Notes under the pieces: model-generated
Database searches by the model: none
What the model was told of the DNA's origin: nothing
What the model saw: only the letters and a program-made list of their open reading frames with translations
Assembly: GCA_041060555.1 (NCBI GenBank)
Contig: JBEUDS010000020.1
Direction: 5' to 3' (one strand)
Length of the DNA: 64,000 bases
From: CAUJIW01 sp963205175
GTDB taxonomy: Bacteria > Pseudomonadota > Alphaproteobacteria > Sphingomonadales > Sphingomonadaceae
Made by a program: the position numbers and the translations under genes
In this document: piece after piece, positions 9,100 through 17,474 of the stretch
How the letters are laid out: each line of letters begins with the position of its first letter
How positions within the stretch are numbered: the first letter of the stretch is position 1

Positions 9100-9891
9100 T
9101 TATTGACCGGCCACCACCAGGGTGGTGCGGTCAAGCCCGGTGTTGCCGGTGGCGGGGTCGTAGGCATAGACCGTCAGCTCGTAGCTGCCCGGCACCGGCG
9201 GCGTGAAGCTGCCGGCGAACTGGCTGGTGGCGCCGGCGAAGGCCAGCGACACCTCGCCGGCCGGCTGGCCGTCGCGACGGACCAGCGCCCGCACCTCGTA
9301 GCGGCTGGCGTCCCACAGGCCGCCGGGCTCGATCGGGCAGCCGCACATCATGGTGACGTTGGCCTTCAGCGCCACCGGCTGGCCGGCGGTCCAGCGGCCG
9401 TGCGCCGGAGGGTCGAGCACGTCGACGACGAAGCCCGGCAGCTCCAGTACCCAGCCGTCACCGCCGTTGAGCGACTTGCCCGGCACCAGCCACTGGCGCG
9501 CGGTCACCCGCGTCGTCGCCTGCGGCTGGCCCTGCGGCCCCAGCGCCTCCACCTCGACCAGCGTCGGCCGGTCGAGCTCCAGCGTGGTGGCGAAGCGCGC
9601 GGCACTGGCATCGGCCATCAGGGCCCGGCGGCCGCCGTCCTTGTGCATGGTCTTGGCGGTATTGCCGGTGCCGCCGGCGGTAAGCCCGGTGGCCAGCAGC
9701 GCGCCGGTCTCGACGTCGCGCAGGGTGATGCGCACGCCACCCATGCTGGTGCCGATGAACTTGGCGTCCTTGCTCAGCACCCGCACCACCACCTCGGTGG
9801 GCGCGGCCGCCGCCGGCAGGGTGACGCCCGGCAGGCCCAGCAGGGCGAGCAGCGCGGAAAACAGAACGGCGCGGACAGCAGGACGGGTCAT
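9100..9891 (-). CDS. Exported FixH/YtkA-like beta-sandwich protein
   Basis: A 263-residue secreted protein. Residues 1-30 are a signal peptide (AVLFSALLALLGLPGVTLPAAAA). The remainder looks like two beta-rich domains: an N-terminal one (TEVVVRVLSKDAKFIGTSMGGVRITLRD) and a C-terminal YtkA/FixH-like one ending in SYELTVYAYDPATGNTGLDRTTLVVAGQ. The segment MMCGCPIEPGGLWD has a Met-Met-Cys-x-Cys cluster that could bind copper or form a disulfide. The next gene downstream on the genome map (10002) encodes an exported haem protein, so a periplasmic redox or metal role is plausible. The function is not established. Confidence 0.6.
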   Translation of the reverse strand: MTRPAVRAVLFSALLALLGLPGVTLPAAAAPTEVVVRVLSKDAKFIGTSMGGVRITLRDVETGALLATGLTAGGTGNTAKTMHKDGGRRALMADASAARFATTLELDRPTLVEVEALGPQGQPQATTRVTARQWLVPGKSLNGGDGWVLELPGFVVDVLDPPAHGRWTAGQPVALKANVTMMCGCPIEPGGLWDASRYEVRALVRRDGQPAGEVSLAFAGATSQFAGSFTPPVPGSYELTVYAYDPATGNTGLDRTTLVVAGQ

Positions 9892-10001
9892 CGGTCGGTC
9901 TCCGGGTTGCAGGTGTAGCAGTGACAGCGGGACATCGCTTCAATCTAGTCCCCACCCCGCCGCCGGCCAGCCTCGGCAGGCCGGCCTCGGCGCATCGGGG
10001 G

Positions 10002-10664
10002 TCAGCGGTCGAGCGTCACCGTGAAGGCGCCGCGCAGGTCGCCGGGCGCGAAACCGCGCGCGGCGTCGGCGGGATAGAAGTCACGCAGCGCCGCCTCGAC
10101 CTCGGGCGCCAGCGTGGCACCGTGGCAGGTGGTGCACAGCGGCTGGGTGACGATGGCCTTCATGTAGCGGGTGACGGGCCGGCCCTCGATTGCCGTGTGC
10201 ACCACCGCCTCCAGCGTCGCCGGATCGGCGCCGGCCTGGCGGTCCTGCTCGAAGCGGGACATCGCCGCCCGTTCCCAGGCATCCGGCGTGTTGGCGGGAT
10301 TGCGGTTCTTCAGGCTCGTGCGGCCGATGGCAAGCCCGTGGGCTGTCCCGACCTCATGCGCGATGGCCGGCGCGCGCTCGGCGCACACCTTGATGCCGTT
10401 GACCGGGCCGCCCGCCGCGATGGCGTTTTTCAGCTCGCCCTGCAGGGTGGCGGCGAAGGCGGCCACCGCCGCGCGGGCGCGGACAACCTCTGGCGCCGCG
10501 CGGGCGCGGACAACCTCTGGCGCCGCCGATGGCGCCGCACCGGCAGCAGCGGCGGCAGGCGCCCCGGCATCCGGGGGGACATCGGCCGGCGCCGGGCCGG
10601 CGGCCACCACCGCCGCCCCCAGCAACAACATGCCGAACAGCGGAATCGCTTGGGCAGGACGCAT
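10002..10664 (-). CDS. Exported c-type haem protein, DUF3365 (Tll0287-like)
   Basis: A 220-residue protein with an N-terminal signal peptide (about 1-27) and a low-complexity Ala/Pro linker, then a Tll0287-like/DUF3365 domain. One haem-attachment site, CTTCH, is present near residue 173. The domain has the usual VCAERAPAIAHEVG and SLKNRNPANTPDAWERA elements before the haem motif, as in haem-containing PAS-like sensors and electron-transfer proteins. The linker contains a 9-residue tandem duplication (APEVVRARA twice). It acts in the periplasm; its partner is unknown. Confidence 0.8.
   Translation of the reverse strand: MRPAQAIPLFGMLLLGAAVVAAGPAPADVPPDAGAPAAAAAGAAPSAAPEVVRARAAPEVVRARAAVAAFAATLQGELKNAIAAGGPVNGIKVCAERAPAIAHEVGTAHGLAIGRTSLKNRNPANTPDAWERAAMSRFEQDRQAGADPATLEAVVHTAIEGRPVTRYMKAIVTQPLCTTCHGATLAPEVEAALRDFYPADAARGFAPGDLRGAFTVTLDR
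10468..10521. repeat. 27-bp perfect tandem duplication inside the DUF3365 gene
   Basis: Two head-to-tail 27-nt copies (10468-10494 and 10495-10521) are identical base for base. The duplication is in frame and gives two APEVVRARA blocks in the linker between signal peptide and haem domain. Perfect identity suggests a recent slippage event, or a variable-number locus. Confidence 0.9.
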
Positions 10665-11025
10665 GGCGGCTCTCCTCGGACGGTCGCCGCGCCGGGCGAC
10701 TGAGGTCCGGACCGCGACGACAGGGACTTCTATATATTAGACGTTACGCAAATACGGCCGCTGTCCGGCGCGGTCAAGCCACGCACCGTCGCTGCGACCA
10801 TCCGCCCCCGCCGCCGCGCCGGTTGACTTTCAACCACCGGCTGGGTAGTCACGCCGCCGTCACGCGCCGCCCCTGTTTCGACTGGCGCCGTTGTCGTGTT
10901 CTTCAGCGTTTGCCGTTTTACCCGCGTATCCCGCGTCGCCGCGTCGCTATCGGCGACGATGGCGCGCCCGCCGCCCTGTTCCCGCGTCCTGCCCCGCCGT
11001 CCCGCCAATTGACGAAAGTCCCGCC
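10665..11025. other. Intergenic stretch between divergent genes; only a weak promoter hint
   Basis: About 360 nt separating the minus-strand haem protein from the plus-strand VOC-like gene. A purine-rich ribosome site for the haem gene lies at its left edge. The AT-rich TCTATATATTAGACG near 10730-10744 is the best candidate promoter region. No other element was recognised. Confidence 0.45.
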
Positions 11026-11508
11026 ATGCTGATTGCCCATATCTCGCTGCCCGCCGACCACCCCGAAACCGCCGCCGCCGTGCTGGCGGAGATCATGGGC
11101 GGCACCGCCACCCCCTTCCCGCCCGGTGGCCCGGATTCCTGGATGGCGTGGTCGGCCGACGGCGCGATCGAGCTGGAGGTCACCCGGCGCGGGCTGGTGA
11201 TGACCTGGGGGCCGGACGAGGTGGAGTGGACGCAAACCGACACCCCGCGCCGTGAGAGCGAGTGCCATGCGGCCATCGGCGTCGACCGTCCGGCGTCGGA
11301 GATCCTGGCGATCGCCGCGGGCGCCGGCTGGCCGGCCCGCGTCTGTCCGCGCGGCGGCGACCTGTTCCATGTCGTCGAGGTGTGGGTGGAAGGCGCCTTC
11401 CTGATCGAGTTCCTCGACCCAGAATTCCTCGCCGAGTACCGCGCGCGCATCACCCCCGGCAACTGGCAGGCGATCCTCGACCAGATGACCGCCGGCACAC
11501 CGGCCTGA
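11026..11508 (+). CDS. Small VOC/glyoxalase-like hypothetical protein
   Basis: A 160-residue soluble protein, MLIAHISLPADHPETAAAVLAEIMGG at the start, with a fold pattern resembling the vicinal-oxygen-chelate superfamily: a beta-alpha start, a mid section HAAIGVDRPASEILAIAAGAGWPARVCPRGG, and a closing strand VVEVWVEGAFLIEFLDPEF. Metal ligands are not obvious, so function is open. The ATG at 11026 begins the conserved-looking part; an open frame continuing upstream to about 10891 is Arg/Pro-rich and not credible. A strong hairpin follows the gene. Confidence 0.6.
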   Translation: MLIAHISLPADHPETAAAVLAEIMGGTATPFPPGGPDSWMAWSADGAIELEVTRRGLVMTWGPDEVEWTQTDTPRRESECHAAIGVDRPASEILAIAAGAGWPARVCPRGGDLFHVVEVWVEGAFLIEFLDPEFLAEYRARITPGNWQAILDQMTAGTPA

Positions 11509-11546
11509 GCGGCCGCCCCACCGGGGCGTCACTGCCCGAAACGCAA

Positions 11547-11574
11547 AATGCCCGGGCATTACGGCCCGGGCATT
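11547..11574 (-). terminator. Hairpin between convergent genes
   Basis: Perfect 11-bp stem AATGCCCGGGC / GCCCGGGCATT with a 6-nt loop. On the minus strand it is followed by TTTTGCG, so it fits an intrinsic terminator for the DUF1838 gene best. It may also act on the plus-strand VOC-like gene. Confidence 0.75.
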
Positions 11575-11599
11575 GTCGCATGCTCCGCAGTCCGTGGCC

Positions 11600-12610
11600 T
11601 CAGTGGCCGAACTGCTTGCCCAGCTTGGACTTGTCGCCCTCGAATTTGGGCGGCGCCGGCGGCTGCGGCGGCGTCCAGCCGGCCGGCACCGGAGCCGGTT
11701 TCTGCTCCTTGGCATAGGCCTCCAGGCTGGATTCGTTGGGCAGCGTGTCTTCCTCGATGGTCGGCGCGCGCAGCAGCTTGGGGTCGATGGCGCGGGTCGC
11801 CTCGATGAGATCCTGCGGCAGCTTCGCCAGTGCGTCGATGCCGCCGGGCAGCGGCGCGAAGTGGCTGAAATAATTGATGTGTCCCGGTGCGGTGCCCATC
11901 AGCATCCACGGCAGCCACGGCGTGATGCGCTGCCAGGCGCCGACGCACGGCAGATAGGTTTTGGCCGGGTTTTCCAGATCCTCGGCACGCATCGTCCAGG
12001 TAAAGTTCTCGGTCACCCGGTTGAAGTCGCCTGCCGACTCCCGCTGCCACACCGACGGCACCAGCAGGTTGGGGTAAAACAGGTTGACGCCGGAGAACAG
12101 GGTCAGCGTGCCGTCCGGGTTGCGGGTCCAGTTGCCGATCCACGGCTTGCCCATGAAATTGGTCTCGATGGTCTGGTTGTACGGATCGTTGGCGATCGGC
12201 ACCACGCGTACCGTCTCGTCGGTGTAGGGGTTGTGCCAGGTCTTGAGGATTTCGCCGGTCTTGAGATCGCGGTAGAACACGGTCTCGCGCAGCAGCTTGC
12301 GCCAGCTGCCGTCGTCACGACGATACATGCGGGTGACGCTGAAGCCCTCGAAGCCCATCAGGTCGCGCACCGCCTCGTTGGGACGCACCCCCTGGATGAC
12401 GCCCTTCAGCCAGCCGACCAGCTGCTTGCTGGAATCGAGGTCGCCGTTCAGACGGGCGCGGGTGTCGCGGTTCCACTCGGGGTCGGTGAGGTCGATCCTG
12501 GTGAGAAACGGTGCCTTCGGCCGGCCCGCAAGCGCCGGGGACGCGCCCGTTGCCGCCAACATGGTGCCCAAAGCCGCCATGCCCAAACCTTCACGCCTCG
12601 TAATCGCCAT
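11600..12610 (-). CDS. DUF1838 family protein with Tat-type signal
   Basis: A 336-residue protein beginning MAITRREGLGMAALGTMLAATGASPALA, a twin-arginine-like signal with cleavage expected after about residue 28. The mature part matches the DUF1838 pattern: KTWHNPYTDETVRVVPIANDPYN, NTRARLNGDLDSSKQL-type start, and a Trp-rich middle (WIGNWTRNPDGTLTLF, YLPCVGAWQRITPWLPWMLMG). Export in folded form is implied. The family has no assigned reaction. The start at 12610 is set by the signal; the frame stays open further upstream but encodes nothing plausible. Confidence 0.82.
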   Translation of the reverse strand: MAITRREGLGMAALGTMLAATGASPALAGRPKAPFLTRIDLTDPEWNRDTRARLNGDLDSSKQLVGWLKGVIQGVRPNEAVRDLMGFEGFSVTRMYRRDDGSWRKLLRETVFYRDLKTGEILKTWHNPYTDETVRVVPIANDPYNQTIETNFMGKPWIGNWTRNPDGTLTLFSGVNLFYPNLLVPSVWQRESAGDFNRVTENFTWTMRAEDLENPAKTYLPCVGAWQRITPWLPWMLMGTAPGHINYFSHFAPLPGGIDALAKLPQDLIEATRAIDPKLLRAPTIEEDTLPNESSLEAYAKEQKPAPVPAGWTPPQPPAPPKFEGDKSKLGKQFGH

Positions 12611-13014
12611 CGATCGCCTCACATCAGGAATTGCTCTTGTCGATGCCCTGGCGTCCGGCCGGCTTGCGGCCCCGGGCGCCAGCGACATCGGGTGTCTCGG
12701 CGGCACCCGCGGGTCACCGCCGACGCCAGTGTAAACGCCACCACGCCGGCCACCCGAATGATTTTGAACTATCCGCAGGGCGGAGGGTTCATGCTGCCTG
12801 GAAGACCCAGGATCATTGATTTGCCGCCGCTCCCCGTCAGGACCGGGCTTGACCCGGTCTTCCACGCGACCACGGGCCTTTCGAACAGCGCGGCGCGGGT
12901 GGAAGCGCTGCTGGTGGATGCACAGGACACAAGTCCGGGCGTGACGATCCGTGGGGCGTAGTCGGGGCCGATCTGCCTCATGCGGCCGTCCGCCCTTCGA
13001 CAGGCTCAGACGCT
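12611..13014. repeat. Intergenic region with short dispersed-type repeats
   Basis: About 400 nt with no credible gene. It contains a hairpin-forming GACCGGGCTTGACCCGGTC (12841-12859) embedded in a longer segment resembling the dispersed intergenic repeats of alphaproteobacteria, and CCCTTCGACAGGCTCAG (12993-13009), a string I recall as repeated in some alphaproteobacterial genomes. A genome-wide count would settle this; resemblance is from memory. Confidence 0.4.
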
Positions 13015-13449
13015 TCAATCCACCCGAGGCACAGCCTTTCGGCGTGACGGACGGCGGCCGCGTTTGCCGGCCACCTCGACCAGTCGCCTGAACGTCGGGC
13101 ATTCCATGTGCGATGGCGCCGGGCAATCCGCCACATGGCGAAGGGTGTCACGCAGGGCCGTCAGGCCGTGGATCTGCCGGTCAAGGTCGTCGGCCTTCTG
13201 ATGCAGCACCGCGCGCGGCAGCACCGGCGCGCCGGCCTTGCCGAACATGGCGGCGATCTCGTCAAGCGCGAAACCGGCCAGCTTGCCCATGGCGATCAAC
13301 TTGAGCTGCAAGAGCACCTCCGCCCCGAACTGTCGGCGCAGACCATGACGCGACACCGAGGCAATCAGCCCAATATCCTCGTAATAACGCAGCGCCGAGG
13401 GCTTGACACCACTCCTGGCGGAGACCTCCCCGATATCGAGAAATTTCAT
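13015..13449 (-). CDS. MerR-family transcriptional regulator
   Basis: A 144-residue MerR regulator. The winged-helix N-terminus reads MKFLDIGEVSARSGVKPSALRYYEDIGLI, followed by the RRQFGAEVLLQLKLI wing, a dimerisation helix, and a C-terminal effector segment with two cysteines in DCPAPSHMECPTF. The SoxR iron-sulfur pattern (four clustered Cys) is absent, so a [2Fe-2S] sensor is unlikely. The start at 13449 begins the HTH domain; an upstream open frame would run through the promoter. It is divergent from an MFS transporter with a MerR-type operator between them, so it probably controls that pump. Confidence 0.87.
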   Translation of the reverse strand: MKFLDIGEVSARSGVKPSALRYYEDIGLIASVSRHGLRRQFGAEVLLQLKLIAMGKLAGFALDEIAAMFGKAGAPVLPRAVLHQKADDLDRQIHGLTALRDTLRHVADCPAPSHMECPTFRRLVEVAGKRGRRPSRRKAVPRVD

Positions 13450-13451
13450 GC

Positions 13452-13482
13452 TTGACCTCAAGTCGACTTGAATTCGTAGCCT
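13452..13482 (+). promoter_or_regulatory. MerR-type operator/promoter for the MFS gene
   Basis: TTGACC (13452-13457) is followed by a perfect 14-bp palindrome TCAAGTCGACTTGA (13458-13471) and, after a 19-nt spacer, TAGCCT as a weak -10. The long 19-bp spacer holding the palindrome is the hallmark of MerR-activated promoters. It faces the MFS gene at 13519. Confidence 0.72.
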
Positions 13483-13518
13483 GCACCCGAACGACGATTC
13501 AGACAAGAAGGAAAAGCC

Positions 13519-14769
13519 ATGACCCCGCCAGAAACGAGCCCCCCGCAAAGAGGGCAGACCGGCATCATGCTGACGCTCGCGCTCTCGATGCTGCTGGCAT
13601 CACTGGGCACCAGCATTGCCAATATCGCCCTGCCGGCGCTGGCCGAGGCGTTCTCGGCGCCTTTCGCCCAGGTGCAGGCGGTCGTCGTTTCCTATCTCGC
13701 GGCGTTGACCGCCTCGGTCGTTCTTATCGGCTGGCTGGGTGATGCCCATGGGCTACGGACGCTGTATCTCACCGGCCTCGCCCTCTTTGCCGTCGCCTCG
13801 TTACTGTGCGGCATCGCCCCGACGCTCGGGCTGCTGATCGGCGCCCGCGTACTGCAGGGCATCGGCGCGGCTTTCCTGATGACACTCTCCATGGCGCTCA
13901 TGCGTGAAACGGCGGGCGAAGACCGTTTGGGGCGCGCCATGGGCCTGCTGGGAACGGTGTCGGCGCTGGGAACCGCGCTCGGTCCTTCACTTGGCGGCTT
14001 ACTGGTGCTGGCCGCCGGATGGCGCGGGGTGTTCTGGGCACAGGTTCCACTGACCACCCTGACACTGGCACTCGCCTTCCGCGCCCTGCCACGCCGCACC
14101 CCCAGGGAATCCTCACCCGCGACACGCCCGTGGGTGTTGCCCGACCGGCGTCTGTTGCCCGGCCTTGTGGTCAACCTCATGGTCGCCGCCGTCATGATGG
14201 CAACGCTGGTGGTCGGCCCCTTCTATCTTGGGCGTGGCCTTAGTCTGTCGGAGGCCCTGGTGGGCCTCGTCATGTCCGTGGGGCCCGGCGTGGCTATTTT
14301 CAGCGGGGTTCCCGCCGGTCGGCTGGTGGATGCCTGGGGCAGCCGGCGCGTGCTGGCGCTCGGCCTCATCCTGCTGACCATCGGCACCTTTCTGCTGGCG
14401 ACCCTGCCCATCATCGTCGGCGTCCCCGGCTACATACTGGCGATCATGGTCCTGACACCGGGCTACCAACTGTTCCAGGCCGCCAACAACACCGCCACCC
14501 TCGCCGATGTCCCCCCGGACCAGCGCGGCACCGTCGCCGGCCTGCTCGCCCTGTCGCGCAATATCGGGCTGATCGCTGGCGCGTCACTGATGGGGTCGGT
14601 ATTCGCGCTAGGTGTCGGCTCGGACGATCTCGCCCATGCGGCGCCCATGGCAATCACGACCGGGATGCGGCTGACCTTCATGCTGGCCGGTGGTCTGATG
14701 ATCCTCGCGATCGCCGCCACCCACGGGCAAGGCATCCTGCGATCACTGGCTCAGGAGAAAGCGCGATGA
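13519..14769 (+). CDS. MFS transporter, probable drug/metabolite efflux
   Basis: A 416-residue major facilitator with about twelve membrane helices. Family features include SMLLASLGTSIANIALPALAEAF in helix 1, the motif-A-like GWLGDAHGLRTLYL after helix 2, and RVLQGIGAAFLMTLSMALMRE. It resembles DHA1/DHA2 multidrug exporters of Gram-negative bacteria. An AGAAGGA ribosome site precedes the ATG. Divergent arrangement with a MerR gene and a MerR box indicates inducible expression. The substrate is unknown. Confidence 0.85.
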   Translation: MTPPETSPPQRGQTGIMLTLALSMLLASLGTSIANIALPALAEAFSAPFAQVQAVVVSYLAALTASVVLIGWLGDAHGLRTLYLTGLALFAVASLLCGIAPTLGLLIGARVLQGIGAAFLMTLSMALMRETAGEDRLGRAMGLLGTVSALGTALGPSLGGLLVLAAGWRGVFWAQVPLTTLTLALAFRALPRRTPRESSPATRPWVLPDRRLLPGLVVNLMVAAVMMATLVVGPFYLGRGLSLSEALVGLVMSVGPGVAIFSGVPAGRLVDAWGSRRVLALGLILLTIGTFLLATLPIIVGVPGYILAIMVLTPGYQLFQAANNTATLADVPPDQRGTVAGLLALSRNIGLIAGASLMGSVFALGVGSDDLAHAAPMAITTGMRLTFMLAGGLMILAIAATHGQGILRSLAQEKAR

Positions 14770-14868
14770 ACACGACGCTCGGCCGTTGGGGAGTTGCCTG
14801 GCCAGGCCGAACCGGGCCTGCCTTCAATGCCGCCGCAGGGGGCGGACGCGATGCGCCCTCTCACGGCG

Positions 14869-15819
14869 TTATCGCCGCCCCGCCCACGCCTGTTCGATCA
14901 CGGCGAGGCGTTCGCGCCAGCGCGTGGCGGGGTCTAGGGCGGTGAACTCGGCGGACAACCGCTCGACCAGCACCGCCACCGGTTCCACCGCGTCGATCAG
15001 CCCGACACTCTGGCCGGCGCTGTAGGTATCGCGCCAGGGCCGCGCCCCGCCGGGCAGGCTGATCCGGCCGCCGGCGATCTGGTCGGCGTCCAGCCCGGCC
15101 GCCTCCAGCGAGTCCCGAATCCAGTTGGCCGGCACGCCGTTCATCGCCGCCGACACCACGATACGATCGATGCCCGCCGCCGCGATCATGTCGCGGTGGG
15201 CCGGCACCACGCCGCTTTCCGGCGTGGCAATGAAGCGGGTGCCCATGCAGGCAAGATCGCCCCCCAGCGCCAGCGCGCCGGCCATGCCGGCGGCGTCGGC
15301 GATCCCGCCGGCGACGATCAGCAGCCCGCCCCACAGCCGGCGCAAGGCCGGCACGAAGGCCAGCGGCGTGATGAAGCCGGTATGGCCGCCCGCCCCGGCA
15401 CAGGTCGCCATCAGCCCGTCGACGCCGGCGGCGATCGCCTTCTCGGCATGGCGCAGGGTGGTGACGTCCTGGATGATACGACCACCCCACCCGTGCACCC
15501 GCTCGGCCAGTCGCGTCGGGTCACCGATACTGGAAAGTACCAGGGGCACACGGTGGCGCTCGAACAGTGCCAGCTTGGCCTCGCCGTCCGGCTCGGTGGC
15601 GATGCGCGCCGGCAGGTTGACGATGGCGGGGCCAGGCGCATCCAGGCCGGCCAGCGCGTCGAGATAGCGCGCGCAGTCCTCCAGCGACGTCACCGTGCCG
15701 CCCTGCCAGCCGGCGACAACGCCGGCCCGCGCGCAGGCGACCGCCAGCGGCACCGACGAGGCGAAGCTCATCGGCGCGCACATCAGCGGCAGGGTCAGGC
15801 GTTCGAACATCAGACCCAC
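14869..15819 (-). CDS. Nitronate monooxygenase-type FMN flavoprotein
   Basis: A 316-residue TIM-barrel flavoprotein of the nitronate monooxygenase/2-nitropropane dioxygenase group. Motifs are LPLMCAPMSFASSVPLAVACARAG at the start, GVDGLMATCAGAGGHTG (phosphate/FMN binding, near residue 135) and VAGGIADAAGMAGALALGGDLACMGTRF (near 170-200). Such proteins in CoA-catabolic clusters often act as ene-reductases or side-reaction scavengers rather than on nitronates. It lies 5 nt after the 4-hydroxybutyryl-CoA-dehydratase-like gene on the same strand, so the two form an operon. The GTG start at 15819 could be replaced by ATG at 15810. Confidence 0.8.
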   Translation of the reverse strand: MGLMFERLTLPLMCAPMSFASSVPLAVACARAGVVAGWQGGTVTSLEDCARYLDALAGLDAPGPAIVNLPARIATEPDGEAKLALFERHRVPLVLSSIGDPTRLAERVHGWGGRIIQDVTTLRHAEKAIAAGVDGLMATCAGAGGHTGFITPLAFVPALRRLWGGLLIVAGGIADAAGMAGALALGGDLACMGTRFIATPESGVVPAHRDMIAAAGIDRIVVSAAMNGVPANWIRDSLEAAGLDADQIAGGRISLPGGARPWRDTYSAGQSVGLIDAVEPVAVLVERLSAEFTALDPATRWRERLAVIEQAWAGRR

Positions 15820-15823
15820 CCGG

Positions 15824-17347
15824 TCAACCAGCGTCAGCCTTTGTGGCGGTGCTGATGCCGGCCAGGTTCTCGGCGTAACCCTTCTTGCGATCGACCTCCA
15901 TGCCGCGCAGAATCTGGATGCGCTGCGCCTGCGGCGAGCCGGCGCCGTGCATCGATTCCGTCAGGTAGCCGACGGCGTTGCGCCCCAGCGTCATGTTCTC
16001 GATCAGCCGCAGCATCCGCTGGCGCACTTCCACCGGCAGGTTGGAACGGCCGCGCAGATATTTCTCCAGCATCGGCCCGGTCACGTTGCTGCGGAAGTCC
16101 GCCTCCGACGGTAGCGTCACCATCAGGCCGCCGGCGATGTCCTGGGCCAGCCGCGAAATTTCATACGGGAAGCGGGTGACGTTGTGCTTGCACACGTTGG
16201 CCAGCATGGCGTCGTTCATGTAGATGCCCGACGGCAGTTGCTTCGCCTCGTGGCTGGAGGCGATGCCCGAGGAATAGATGGTCTCGTTGAGATGGGTCAT
16301 CTCGACCAGCTTGTCCTTGATGTGGCTGGCACCATCGGCGCCGTTGTATTCGGCGATGGCCGCGGCCGCCCCCACCATCACGTCGCCCAGCCCGGTTTTG
16401 CAGACATAGCTCGCCCGATGATAGGCGGTGAACCGCGCCACCATCTCCTGGGCGAATTCATACTCACCGTCCATCAGCACATGGTCCCAGGGGATGAACA
16501 CGTCGTCGAACACCACCAGCGTTTCCTGGCCGCCGAACTTCGCATTGCCCTTGTCGATGTCGCCGGCCTCCAGCGCCCGGGTATCGCAGGACTGGCGGCC
16601 GTAGATGTAGGTCAGCCCCGGCGCGTCGCCCGGCACCAGCCCGACCACCGCATAGTCCTTGTCCGCCGGCCCAAGGTTCATGGTCGGCATGACGCAGATC
16701 CAGTGGGAATTGAGCCCCCCGGTCATGTGCGCCTTGGCGCCGCGCACGAACAGCCCCTCCTTGGTGCGCCGGGTGACGTGCATGAACAGGTCGGGGTCGG
16801 CCTGTTCGCTCGGCCGCTTCGAGCGATCGCCCTTGGGGTCGGTCATGCCGGCGCCGATGATGATGTTGTGCCGCTGCGCCTGGCGCATGAATTCCAGGTA
16901 GCGCTGATGGTAGCTGGTGCCGTGCTTGGCATCGATGTCGTAGGTGATCGAGTGCAGCACGCTGATGGTGTCGAGGCCGGCACAGCGCTGGAAGCAGGTT
17001 CCGGTGAGCTGGCCCATGCGCCGCTGCATCCGGTTCTTCATCACCAGATCGTTGGGCGAACCGACGATGTGCAGGAAGCGATTCACCCGAGCATTAATGA
17101 GGTCGCTGTGCGCGGTCGCCAGCTCGGGATCCTCGATGGCGAGATCATAGGTCATCTTCAGTGCGTTGATCGACGGCCGGATCACCGGGTGGTCAACCGG
17201 CTCGGCCACCTTCTCGCCGAACAGATAGACGTTCACCGGACGGCCGCGCAGGCTTTCCAGATAGTCTTCGCCCGTGACGATCGGCTTGAAGCGTGCCCAG
17301 CGGGCCGCGGCAGTCTCATTGGCCAGATCGATAGCCTCGCTCATCAT
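15824..17347 (-). CDS. 4-hydroxybutyryl-CoA dehydratase / HpaB-family protein
   Basis: A 507-residue protein of the flavin-dependent HpaB/AbfD superfamily. It carries GTCFQRC (Cys118, Cys122) and YHRASYVC (His310, Cys316). In Clostridium aminobutyricum AbfD the [4Fe-4S] ligands are Cys99, Cys103, His292 and Cys299, so all four ligand types are present here, though the His-to-Cys spacing is one residue shorter. HpaB monooxygenases lack these cysteines, so a dehydratase-like radical enzyme acting on a hydroxyacyl-CoA is favoured over hydroxylation. A GGGAGGG ribosome site precedes ATGATG. It is in an operon with the flavoprotein gene and divergent from an AraC regulator. The substrate is unknown. 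Confidence 0.75.
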   Translation of the reverse strand: MMSEAIDLANETAAARWARFKPIVTGEDYLESLRGRPVNVYLFGEKVAEPVDHPVIRPSINALKMTYDLAIEDPELATAHSDLINARVNRFLHIVGSPNDLVMKNRMQRRMGQLTGTCFQRCAGLDTISVLHSITYDIDAKHGTSYHQRYLEFMRQAQRHNIIIGAGMTDPKGDRSKRPSEQADPDLFMHVTRRTKEGLFVRGAKAHMTGGLNSHWICVMPTMNLGPADKDYAVVGLVPGDAPGLTYIYGRQSCDTRALEAGDIDKGNAKFGGQETLVVFDDVFIPWDHVLMDGEYEFAQEMVARFTAYHRASYVCKTGLGDVMVGAAAAIAEYNGADGASHIKDKLVEMTHLNETIYSSGIASSHEAKQLPSGIYMNDAMLANVCKHNVTRFPYEISRLAQDIAGGLMVTLPSEADFRSNVTGPMLEKYLRGRSNLPVEVRQRMLRLIENMTLGRNAVGYLTESMHGAGSPQAQRIQILRGMEVDRKKGYAENLAGISTATKADAG

Positions 17348-17474
17348 GCCCTCCCCAATCCCAATGATACGTTTTCCGGTGGTTCGTTGCGGCCATTTTA
17401 GCCGTTGCCGGTGCCCGCCGACAGGTCCATATCAGACCTGAAAACACACTCAATCGTGCACAGCAAGGCAACCG

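Noticed and set aside
10468..10521. CRISPR-like repeat
   Set aside because: The two copies are directly adjacent with no spacer and lie in frame inside a gene.
13015..13449. SoxR redox sensor
   Set aside because: The palindrome resembles a SoxR box, but the protein has only two cysteines in DCPAPSHMEC and lacks the four-Cys cluster motif.
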